Assembly (NCBI RefSeq): GCF_041296385.1
Contig: NW_027183598.1
Span: forward strand, 1-64,000
Length of the DNA: 64,000 nt
Direction: 5' to 3'
DNA from: Aphelocoma coerulescens
Taxonomy: Eukaryota; Chordata; Aves; Passeriformes; Corvidae
Each line of letters begins with the position of its first letter. The stretch's first letter is position 1. This document shows, in pieces, positions 1 to 9,275 of this stretch. The notes below the pieces were generated by a model, which did no database searches, had not been told where the DNA came from, and saw only the letters and a program-made list of their open reading frames with translations. A program made the position numbers and the translations under genes.

Positions 1-144
1 AAAGATTCTGCAGTGCATAAACTAAGGAAAAAAGTCAATCTCTACTTCCCATTAACAGCAATGTTTGGACCCTTCCCAGCAAGCTGGGCTTCAGCACAGG
101 GAATGGTTTCTCCAGGAGGCAAACGTTGAGGAATCACGAAAGCC

Positions 145-265
145 CCCACACACCCTTCCTCCTCTCTCCCTTAGCTTCAGCTATCTGAGCTGGAGTCATA
201 CGGTATGGAACATCCCCTTGGCTAATTGGGGTCAGCTGGCCTGCTTGTGTTCCCTGCCAGGATCT
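145..265. mobile_element. Avian ERV LTR fragment
   Basis: A short piece resembling a common avian LTR: a CTGGAGTCATA block, then a CTTGGCTAATTGGGGTCAGC block, ending at a CCTGCCAGGATC block. The same string of blocks recurs at 24290-24415 and, in a more diverged form, at 44660-45008. There is no coding content. It marks the left edge of the large duplication unit. The assignment rests on recognition of the LTR consensus, not on a search. Confidence 0.5.
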
Positions 266-2156
266 TCTAAATGCTGCTGCTCCCTTTAGCTCTTGGACAC
301 CTACTGACACAGAGCTGGGAAAAAACATCCCCTGGCCACCAGCTTACAAGGTGAGTTACGCCAAAGTAAGAGCTCTGTGGGAAATCTCTATCCATGCCCA
401 TCCTTTTAATCCATCTGTGCACATAGGGGCTGCCCATAGATGTGTCTGGTATCTGAAGGAGTGCACAAGCACCGTGACTGACACTTTCCCTCTCCATGTG
501 CGTTCCACAGCTATGGGTACACAGACGTGATGGAAAGCCTGGTACAGCCAGAGCCTTCTGTCCCTGCAGAAGGGAGCGCGGCGGGTGGGGGCGGTTGGTG
601 GGCAGCGAGTCCCGGACAGCGGGCGAGATCCGGCTCCACAGGTGCCAGGCCCCGCTAAGGCTTAATGCCGGCTCCTCTGCAACAGCAAAGACCTTCAGCC
701 GTGTCACTGCCCAGAGGGGCAGTGCTGGCCCGGCCGCACAGCTCGTTTTCCCCACAGGTTGCAGGAGATGAGAACACAACGCTTGCAAACACCGACTGTG
801 AGCCACAGCTCTGGGTGCTCAGCGTTAAGCTCAGCTCTGGGAGCGCTGCACCAAGCTTCAGGGGATGCACTGGGAGCCCGGCTGGGCTCTGCCCTGGGGC
901 CATCCTCCAGGGACAGCTGCAAACAGGGAGCATTTGGTTGCCACAAAGAGCCAAGCCATGGCTGCAGGGAAGCTGCTCCGGCTGCGGCCTGCACTGTTGT
1001 GTGCTGTGCTCTGGGGCTGCTGCTCCCCACAGAGGGGACTGCACTGGGGTGCCAGAGGAGACAGAGAAGCTCCAGCTTAAGCCTAACTGGGCTGGGTGGC
1101 TGGGCTGGGAAGGGTGGCGAGGGTCAAGGGCATTCACAGAGCTCATCCTGCTCTGTGAAGAACGAGGAAAAGGAAGTGGGAAGCCAGCAGTGAGCAGAGC
1201 TGAGGCCTGGAGAGCAGCTCTGAATGACCCCCAAATCTCACCAGACCTCTGAGACATTGCTGTTCTTCAGCCAGTGACAACATGAGTCCCTAAACCTGGG
1301 GCTCACTCTTCCTCGTGGCCAGGGGCATCAAGGAAGGCTACAGTGCAATGGGGACTGCGGTGAGCTGGGAACTCACTGGGGGAAAGAGGGAGCACTTGTG
1401 GAGCAAAAGGCAGGTGGGGGAGAGAACTGCTCAGAGAAGAGCTGAGCTTCAGCTTGAGCAAGCTGAAAAATGGCATTGGGGGTCATCCCAGACTGATTTC
1501 ATTTCAGAACTTATTGAACAAGTTTGTTATTGGGGGGGTGTCATATTTTCCCCCGGAGGTGCACACTCTGCAAACTTGAGCTGCACTGCCGAGCTACTCA
1601 AGCACGTCTCTGCTGCAGGTCACGGCGTTTCTTCTTTGGCTTCTCGTGGCCCCGGGGCTGAGCCGCAGCAGAGCCTTGGTGGAGCCCAGAGCAGCCTCAG
1701 CATCCACAGAGCCCGGCTGCAAGGAGAGAAAGCAGAAAGCACCCGTCAGCTGAAGGCTCCCATCCCCCTTGTCCCAGCCGCCCGCGGTGCCCAGGCCGTG
1801 CTGGCCGCGCTCAGGGCGCTGCCCAAAGCTGCCCAGCATTGCTGCCTCTGGCAGGAGAGCAGGAGGGCAGGACACGTGCCCAGCCTGCAGCCGGCCATGG
1901 CACAGCCACCTCCTCAGCAGCTGCCCAGAGCAGGATGCTGCTGCGCTTGCTGCCGTCTCCCAAAAGCCCTTATCCCAGCCATGCTGCGTGTGCTCAGGGA
2001 TGTGCCTAAACTTTGCCATCAATTCTTTCCTTTGGAGGAGAGCAGGAGAGCAGGACATTGCCACCTGCTCAGCAGCTGCCAGTGCGGGATGCTCCTGAGC
2101 CCGCTGCTGTCTCCCAGCACTGCTATTCCCCCCGTGCTGCAGAGACGAGGATCCAC
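266..2156. other. Non-coding part of duplication unit
   Basis: No kinase or other recognisable exon on either strand. The stretch from about 1590 to 1980 (minus sense) matches DNA downstream of the PIM-like gene and has an inverted relative at 43925-44120. The GT/AG-like signals near 350 and 505 are not enough to propose exons. Long open frames here are GC-driven and change between the two copies. Confidence 0.5.
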
Positions 2157-4298
2157 CTGGAGAGAGCCGTCGTGGGAGCGAGAGCCGGCCCCAGGTGCTG
2201 TGCCAGCCCCTCCTGAAAGGGTGCTCCCCGCAGACCATCTGGTGCAGCACGATGCCCAGGGACCAGACGGTCGCTGCCTCGCCGTGGTACCAGCCTAACA
2301 GGGTCCATTCCGGGGGGCTGTAGGACGGTGTTCCTATGGAATAGAGGTGGAGTTCTTCAGGGGGACGCTGCCTGCTCCCAGAGCCTCGCCCCAGCATCCC
2401 TGGGCATGCGGGGGCCGCAGCAGCGGCACGCGGCGTGACCCGCTGCCCTCTTGCCAGCACCTGGGACTTGCGTACAAACTGGGGGTTGGAAAAGAAGCCG
2501 CTGGTGTCGCAAGAGGGCAGCGGAAGCCCTGGCAAGGCCCGAGCATTCCATGCAAAGGAAAAACCCACTTGGTGCTGGGGAAAAACCACGCTTTCATCCT
2601 CCCTGCCTGCACTGCCCCAGAAACCATTCTTAAGCCAAGGCAAGCACGGGCAGCAGAGCAGTCCGAGCCCTGTCTCGCCTGCACACCAAACGGGCTGGAG
2701 CACAGGTTCTGGGCCCCCCTCTCTGCTACTCCCACCCACGGGTGTTTCTGTGACGCTGGCTGCCCCAGCCCCAGCGCCAGTCCTGGGCAGAGTGGCTGGC
2801 GAAAGGCTGCCAGCAAGGCTGGAAAATAGCCCTTCAGCCAGCGCCGCTCAAAAGCAGCTCAGCTGAAGACTCCGGCTGCCATGACTGGCAGCAAAAGGGA
2901 GAATCCCCCCTGCCACAGCTGGCTTTGGGCTGTGAGATGTTGGGCCGTGAGATGTTGGGCTGTGAGATGCCGCTACCAGGAGCCTCCCCCTGCGTGGGCT
3001 CACCTGCAAAGCTGGTGTAGGCTGCGGCTTGCAGGTAGGTGCCACAGCCAAAGTCGATGAGTTTGGCCTGCCCGGTTGCCAGGTCAACCAGGATGTTCTC
3101 CGGTTTGATGTCCCGGTGCAGGACCCCGCAGCTGGTGCAGTGCCGCACGGCCTCCAGCACCTGGCGGAACAGGTGCCGCGCCACCTCCTCGCACAGGAAG
3201 CCCCGTGCCCAAATGAAGTGAAGGAGGTCCTGAGACCGCTCCGGGCGCTCCAGCACCATCACCACGTTGTTGGGGAGCTCCAGCCACTCGTGGAGCTGGA
3301 CGATGCCAGGGAAGCCAGCGGACACCTTGTCCAGCAGCACGATCTCCAGTGGTGCTCGGGTGCCGTCGGGCTGTGGGAGGAGCACGGTGCTGTCAGCGGA
3401 GCTGATGCCGTGCCGGGGCTCGGGAAGCCCTCAGCCAGCCGGGGACGCTCTGCGCGCTCCGCTGGCCCCACGGCCGCTCTCCCTCGAAGTGTTCTGGCGG
3501 CTTCCACCCTGCCGGGCCTCGGCTCATCCCCGCCCGTCGCGCCCCGGCTTCTCCCGCTGCCCCTCGCTCACTCACCAGCTCGCCCCAATGGCCGATGCGG
3601 TTCCGCGGCACCCGTTTGATGGCCACCTGCAAGGCAAGGGGAGCAGCGGGCTGAGCTCGCCGCCCGCCGTGCCCAGCCCCATGCTCCTTCTCCTCCTCCT
3701 TTGCCCCCCGCCTCCTGCGCCCGCCGCCGGCCCCGCCACTCACCGGGGCGCCGTCCGAGAGCCGCGTGGCCGCGAAGACGCTGCCGAAGCCGCCGCGCCC
3801 CAGCAGCGAACCCAGCCGGTAGCGCTCCTTCAGGCCCTGCTGCGCCTTCCGTGCCCGCGAGACGCGGCCGTCAGCGCTCGGCCCGGGGCCAGGAACGGCC
3901 CCCGAGCGCCGCTCAACCGCCCCGGGCCGGCCATCCCCACATGGGGGCTCTTTTGGAGGGGCCACCGGCGGCTCGGGGCCGGCGGCCGCGCTCAAGAGCG
4001 GCGGAGCTCGGAGCGGGGAAGACGCTGCGGAGGCGGCGGGAGCGGCCGCGCCGCCTGTGTCCCCGGCGGGCCCCGGGAGGAGCCGAGGCCGGGACCGGGG
4101 CCGGGGCCGGGGCCGGGGTAGGGGTCGGGCCAGCCGGAGCCAGGGGCTGGCGATGCTGCCCAGGAGCCAGGCACTGATGCCCGCCCAGCAGCGCCACAGC
4201 CAGGACGGCGAGAGCCGGGCGGAGGCGGGACCGCGGCGGGACGCCCGGGGGCGGGGAGGGGGCAGCCCCGCCCGGGGCCGGGGGCGGGCCGGGGGCAT
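2157..4298 (-). pseudogene. PIM1-like: PIM1-like Ser/Thr kinase, last exon deleted
   Basis: Four exons read on the minus strand: 4298-3744 (start ATG, 185 codons), 3626-3576, 3370-3004 and 2333-2157, each with GT donor and AG acceptor and matching phases. They encode the same residues as the intact copy at 27709-30210: glycine loop [13 protein letters not shown] lysine, PIM-type hinge [15 protein letters not shown] and the SPPEW block. The fifth exon, which finishes the kinase C-lobe and supplies the stop, is absent: DNA equivalent to 26545-27895 is missing at about 1981, and I find no substitute exon between 1 and 2156. Unless an unseen downstream exon is used, the product would lack subdomain XI, so I treat it as a truncated gene. 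The high identity to the other copy means RNA reads could be misassigned between them. Confidence 0.8.
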
Positions 4299-4444
4299 GG
4301 CCCGGCCGGGCCTGGGGAGAGGGAGGCCGCGGGAGGGGGGGTTGGGGAACGAAAGGGAGAGCGGGAGAGGGTGCGAGACACTGGGAGAGGGAGAGGAGGA
4401 GCAGGAGAAGGGACGCAGAGGGTTCGTGGACTCGCTGCTTTTGT

Positions 4445-4502
4445 GCTGCTGCCGCTGCTGCCGCTGCTGCCGCTGCTGCCGCTGCTGCCGCTGCTGCCGC
4501 TG
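4445..4502. repeat. GCTGCTGCC nonamer repeat upstream of PIM-like copy 1
   Basis: About six copies of a 9-base unit just upstream of the PIM-like start. On the minus strand the three frames read Arg-Gln-Gln, poly-Ala or Ser-Gly-Ser, all open. An in-frame upstream ATG near 4766 would put the Arg-Gln-Gln run into an extended N-terminus. I favour 5' UTR because the sequence around the ATG at 4298 gives the expected architecture. The same repeat is at 30357-30414. Confidence 0.7.
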
Positions 4503-5590
4503 AAGCGCTGGGAGCGTTTGTCCGCGTGTCCGTGTGTCCGGTGCCCGTGTGTCCGTTCCCCCCCGCGCGCCCCACGGCCGAGCCCCGCGCGCCCCGGGGC
4601 AGCACGGGCCGCTCCGCTCCGGGGCCGAGGCGGAGTCCCGGAGCATCTCTTCCTCCCGCAGCCACACCAAACCCGCTCGGCCATTGGGAGCAGTTTTGCA
4701 CACGTTTCCCTTTGAAGGGCTCCTCTCTACCCCCATTTCCAAGGAGTCTCCCTGGGGTTTTGGCACCTGCAGCGACAGGGCAGCGATTGGGCTTCAAAGT
4801 GCAAGAAAGACATGGAGGGGCTGGAGCACGTCCAGAGATGGGAATGGAGCTGGGGAAGGCTCTGGAGGACTTCTGAGGGGCAGCTGAGGGATCTGAGGGG
4901 GCTGAGCCTGGAGGAAAGGAGGCTCAGGGGGGACCTGGCTCTCTCCAAGTCCCTGACAGGAGGGGGCAGCCAGGAGGGGTGGGGCTCTGCTGCCAAGGGA
5001 AAGCACGAGAGGAAATGGGCTCGGGGGAACTCTTGGGGTGGATGGTGGGGAAATTCTCATCCTCCGTGTCTCGACAAAGGGGGAGGGGGGCAGGGGTGGG
5101 GCACGACCTAGGGACACGGGGGTGGTGACGCTGGGCTGGGGACACGGGAAAGGGCACGGGAAGCCAAAGCCCCGCTGAGCGCTGGCGCTGGGCTGGCACG
5201 GGGTGAGCCGGCAGCAGGGCCCCGCAGCCCTGAGGGACTCGCCCTGACGGCTGGGGAGTATTGATCCCGGTCTCTAAAAAATGAGACTCAGTAAAATATC
5301 ATTAAAAGGTGCCTCCTTCTCCTTCTCCTCCTCCCCCATCCTTTCTCCTGCTCCCCCTGGGCCCAGCGCCCACCCTTGGCCCCCCGTTTTCCCAGCGCGG
5401 TCGCATCCCGCGGGAGGAGCCGGGATGGAGCCGGGATGGAGCCGGGAGAGGTCGGGCTGGGGCAGGGCTGGGCTCTGGGCCCGGCCTGGGCGCCCCCCAC
5501 GCGCCCCCTCCTCAAATTCCCCTGGCGGGGGGCGCTGGGAGCGAGGGGGGGCGCAGGCGGGGTCCGGGTGGGGAGCGCTGAGCGCTGCGG
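4503..5590. other. GC-rich spacer upstream of PIM-like copy 1
   Basis: CpG-rich up to about 4650, consistent with the promoter and 5' leader of the minus-strand PIM-like gene; an inverted CCAAT (attgg) lies at about 4683. From 4780 to 5590 there is purine-rich, then pyrimidine-rich, low-complexity sequence and no exon that I can support. The equivalent stretch in copy 2 is 30415-31500. Confidence 0.45.
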
Positions 5591-5595
5591 GTCTG

Positions 5596-5641
5596 CCTGG
5601 CAACTGGTGAGTCACCAGCGCCGCGCGCTCTGATTGGCTGA
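5596..5641 (+). promoter_or_regulatory. MHC class II-type X-X2-Y promoter module
   Basis: CCTGGCAACTGGTGAGTCAC at 5596-5615 resembles an X box (RFX half-site GCAAC) running into an X2/AP-1-like TGAGTCA. It is followed 16 bases later by CTGATTGGCTGA (5630-5641), the classical MHC class II Y box (inverted CCAAT, NF-Y). Order, orientation and spacing fit the conserved enhanceosome that recruits RFX, CREB, NF-Y and CIITA. I see no convincing W/S box upstream and no leader exon downstream on the plus strand. The only MHC exon nearby (6209-6306) is on the opposite strand, so this may be a relic or drive something else. Confidence 0.6.
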
Positions 5642-6208
5642 AGGTTGTTCAACGCCTTCTCTGATTATCTGATACTCGCGGGGGATTTTGGTTGGTCGTT
5701 GGGGGCTGTGGGGCGGCTTAGGGGGGGGGGTCTCTGCGCCTTTGGGGTTCGCTGGGTGCCGATTTGGGGTTCAGGTGCCTCCCAAGGCCCCCCCGGGGGG
5801 GGGGGTGACACAGGGGTGACACACGGGGGTCCCCATTCTCGATCCATCCTGGGGCCGGTTCTGCCCCCTCCACTCTCGGTCCCCCCGCGGGATCCCCCAA
5901 AGTCCCTTCCCACTGTTTCCCAATAAACGGGACCAGGGCGAACTGGGAAGCCTTCCTGGAAACACTGGGAGCAGCCGGGCAGGGGCAGAGTGACAGCGGG
6001 GCTGGGGGGGACACACGACCCCCAAAATCAGCGCGGGGATGGAGCGGGGGGTCCCGGCCGGGCCCGAGGCCACGGGGAGGGGCTGCGGCCACCGGTGGCT
6101 CAGGAGCTCTGTGGGCAGAGCAAAGGGGGTGACACCGGGCTGGGGGGCCCCGGGGGACCTCAGAGCTCCAGGGGAGGGGGGACACGACCCCCGGGCCCCT
6201 CCCGTCAC

Positions 6209-6306
6209 CTGCTTGCGCAGGTAGAAGCCGAGCCCCAGCGCCAGGAAGACAAAGCCCAACACGAAGCCCCCGATCCCCGTCAGCATCTTGGGGGGTGGAG
6301 GGGCAG
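6209..6306 (-). pseudogene. MHC class II beta transmembrane exon fragment
   Basis: Reads on the minus strand as a short proline-rich linker, then MLTGIGGFVLGFVFL and the membrane tail ending FYLRKQ. This is the exon-4 signature of avian class II beta chains. A pyrimidine tract with AG lies before 6306 and a GTGACG donor follows 6209. About 90 bases further along, a frame starting near 6119 reads APEPPVAAAP, resembling the class II cytoplasmic tail, but I could not join it in phase with certainty. No peptide-binding or Ig-domain exon is visible at higher coordinates, where a minisatellite begins. It is most likely an orphaned gene end carried along with the PIM unit. Confidence 0.7.
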
Positions 6307-6361
6307 CTTTGGGGGGGGGGGGTGGACGGCAGAAGGATCCGGAAAACGGCGGCGGCTGACG

Positions 6362-7095
6362 GGAAGGGACCGGAATGGACTGGGACAGAATGGGATGGAC
6401 TGGGACAGAATGGGATGGACTAGGACAGAATGGGACAGGAGGATACACTGGCACCAGGATCAGGACTGGACAGGGCCAGATTTGGAGCACCAGGGATTAT
6501 ACTGGGATATATTGGGACCACACTGAGGGTTACTGGGAACATACTGAGGCCCAATGGGTGCTGCTGGGATATACTGGGAGTGATTTGCATCATACTGGGA
6601 ATGACTGGGATTGTACTGGGAGTGACTGGAACCACAGTGGTGGTGAAAGGGCACAATTGGAAAGATGCAGGGGGCAATTGGGATCATCCTGGGAGCAGCT
6701 GGTCCATACTGGGGTCATAGTGGGATCATAGTGGGAGTGACAGGGTCATGTTGCAGTGACTGGCATAGTGCTGGGAGTATCTGGGAGTGACTGGGATCAT
6801 ACTGGGGGTGACAGGGATCAAACCAGACTCATACTGGGAAGTTACCTGGAATCATCCTGGGGGTGACTGGACTCATACTGGGATCATGCTTTGAGCAACT
6901 GGGTCCATGATGGGGCAAAAGGCATCATAGAGGGACTGAATGGGAGTGGCTGGGTTCATACTGGAAGTGACTGGGGCTGTACCTTACTCCTACTGGGAGG
7001 GACTGAGAGTGAAAGGAACCATACAGGACATGACTGGGAACAACTGGGACCATGTTGGGGGCAAGTGGGATCTTCTTGGGAATGACTGGGAACAT
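6362..7095. repeat. Degenerate ACTGGGA/CATACTGGGA minisatellite
   Basis: Irregular tandem copies of a roughly 20-30 base motif around TACTGGGA, GTGACTGG and GGATCATA, running from the end of the duplication unit to about 7095. No coding sequence. A related stretch in reverse orientation is at 21415-21566. Confidence 0.8.
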
Positions 7096-8640
7096 AAAAG
7101 CTTGAGTGGAGTTTTTATCCCGTGGCATTCCTGGGGAGCAGCGGCAGCTCCGTGCCCCCAGCCCGGGGGGTGGGAGCAGGGGAACCGGTGGCAGCATCTT
7201 CGGGGCACAGCCGAGGGCTGGGGGGCTCCTCCCCCAATTCATTTTCTCTGCCCAATTCAAATCATCCCCTCCCATTCAAATCCCCTCCGTTCACATTTTC
7301 TCCCCACCATTAAAGTTTCCTTGCCCCAGTTCAACTTTTCTCCCCAATTAAGCCCTGAGGCCCCACCCCATCCCCGGCTCCTCCCAGCAGGATCCGGCCG
7401 GGACTTTCTGGAAACAGCAGCGGAAAGAGTTCAAAAATTCCTCATTACTTCCATCGATTTCCTTGGTTTCCGGGGCATTTTCCTGCGGCTGCTCCGGGCC
7501 AAGGCTGAGGGGTCCCCTCGGGCTCCAGCCCCTTTCCAGACCCTTTTTCCAGCTCCTTTCCTCAGCTGACCCAAAGCTGCGGATTTTGGGGAGCGGGAAG
7601 AGTCGCTCTGCTCGGGGGTCCCCGCAGTGCCCCAGGGAGGCCCCGAGGCCGCAGCGTGGTTCCCTCCGGCCCCTTGGAGTGTTTGGAATCTCCAACTCTC
7701 AGCAATCGCTGTCCGTGGCATTCAATTCCCCCTGCAGGGTTTTCCCCCAGACCGGCTTTCTTTCCAGAGGGTTTTGTGGTTTCGCTTTGAGCTGGGGCCT
7801 GAGGGCACCGGAGCGGCCGCGGGTGCCGGGGCAGGAAGGGCTGAGGGACAGCAGTGCCCCACAAACCTCCGGGAGGGGGACAAGGGCTGGAGGGGGCAAA
7901 GAGAGAATAAACACAAGATTTTAGAAAAAGAAAAAAATCCAGTAAAATATAGATGATATCTAAAATATAATAAAAAGAACTGAATAAAGAAAGTAACAGC
8001 AGAGCTTCTTCTCCTGGGACTTTGGGTTCCTTGTCCAAGCTCCGAGCTGGGTGTGAGCCAGAAACCAGTGCCTGGGAGAGCCATTGCTGCTTGAAGGGCT
8101 TCCTATGGCCAGAACTAAAGTGTCGAGTATCAAGGAACAGCTTGAGGTTACAGAAGCGCCAGCGCTCCCGTTGGATTCCCTCGTTTGAAGCTGAAAGCGG
8201 AGCTCCATCTGTGACTCTGCTTTGTAAGGATTGAATGTAAAACTCCAGAGCAATCCCCGTTTCCCTCCCTCCTCTGGCCAGCGGCGCACGGAGGAGGGAT
8301 GGGAGTTTCGGTGAGTCCGTGCTTCCCCCGGAGGGACAGGAATCCTTGCCGTGTCCAGCGGGGGTCCCTCCCCAGCCGTGCGGTCACTCCCCGGCCCGGC
8401 CCTGAGGCGCGGGGCAGTCGCGGGGCAGCCGCGCTCCGGCCCCGTCAGCAGCAGCGCCGCTTCGTGCCGGGCAGGAGCGGCAGAAGGAGCCGGGCGGCGG
8501 CGGGGGCTGAATCCCGGCAGGAGGAGGAGGAAGAGGAAGAAGAAGAAGGGGCCAGGTCGGCCTGCGGTGTCCGATGGCCAGGGAGCAGCGGGGAGGCCTC
8601 GGGGAGCGGCGGCGGGCGGGGCTCTGTTGGAGCCGCCCCG
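7096..8640. other. Intergenic, no gene seen
   Basis: Mixed GC-rich sequence with pyrimidine-rich blocks (7200-7350) and an A-rich stretch at 7905-7990. Open frames are short and show no recognisable domain or convincing exon boundaries. Confidence 0.4.
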
Positions 8641-9275
8641 AGGGGTTTGTGCCACGCCGGGTCCCTGAAGGAGTCGCTCCGCGGCACGGGTGGGCTGGGA
8701 ACATAAGGAAATGAAGAGAAGAGAAGAGAAGAGAAGAGAAGAGAAGAGAAGAGAAGAGAAGAGAAGAGAAGAGAAGAGAAGAGAAGAGAAGAGAAGAGAA
8801 GAGAAGAGAAGAGAAGAGAAGAGAAGAGAAGAGAAGAGAAGAGAAGAGAAGAGAAGAGAAGAGAAGAGAAGAGAAGAGAAGAGAAGAGAAGAGAAGAGAA
8901 GAGAAGAGAAGAGAAGAGAAGAGAAGAGAAGAGCCGCACCGAGACGCGTCTCCCCCGCCCGCGTCTGAAGGAGCTGCACCGAGGGACGGGCGGAGGTTGA
9001 GTAGATTAAAATACAGAGAACAGAGTAAAAGAGAATAAAAAACTGCACCGGGATGTCCGCGGCGCCCGGTGTCACTGACGAGCCGCACGGCGGGACGGGC
9101 GCTGTCGGGTGTGGCCAGAAGGGCAGTGCCGAGGAGGGTGAGAGGTGAGAATAGAAAAAAACAGTAGGGAGAATAGAATAAAATGCAATAAAAGACCCAC
9201 ACCAGGGAATCTCCGCAGCCCCGTGTCACTGAAGAGTTGCACCGAGAGAGCGGCGAGAGGTGACGGTGGTGAAAA
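8641..9275. repeat. Diverged tandem repeat with embedded microsatellite
   Basis: A block like GTCACTGAAGAG plus (C/T)TGCACCGAG recurs near 8665, 8965, 9070 and 9225, each time followed by purine-rich DNA. This suggests diverged copies of a 100-150 base unit, with one purine tract expanded into the microsatellite at 8713-8933. Confidence 0.5.
8713..8933. repeat. (GAGAA)n microsatellite, about 44 copies
   Basis: A perfect pentanucleotide run of about 221 bases. It gives open frames in several registers (Leu-Phe-Ser-Ser-Leu on the minus strand, Arg-Arg-Glu-Glu-Lys on the plus) that are artefacts of the repeat. Confidence 0.97.

Larger units (their letters stand above)
145..6450. repeat. Segmental duplication unit, copy 1
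   Basis: Copy 1 of a unit repeated in the same orientation at 24290-32340. The offset is about 24565 for 266-1980 and about 25912 for 1981-6450, so copy 2 holds about 1.35 kb more near position 1981. Copy 2 also holds about 420 bp more near 265. Between about 2050 and 5300 I saw only one base difference (near 4919), while the flanks at 480-1320 and 5320-6450 carry many substitutions and indels. The right end lies in a short tgggacagaatgggat repeat near 6430-6450. Confidence 0.9.

Noticed and set aside
3393..4766. 457-codon open frame extending the PIM-like gene upstream and through intron 1
   Set aside because: The extension crosses the nonamer repeat and reads through a good GTGAGT donor and AG acceptor; the spliced model fits PIM kinases far better.
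5645..5926. Plus-strand frame just downstream of the X-Y module as an MHC leader exon
   Set aside because: No signal-peptide-like sequence and no splice donor in a suitable place, and the frame changes between the two copies because of indels.
8384..9229. Long minus-strand open frames (281 and 371 codons) over the GAGAA run
   Set aside because: They exist because a pentanucleotide repeat without stops is open in several registers; there is no domain and no exon borders.
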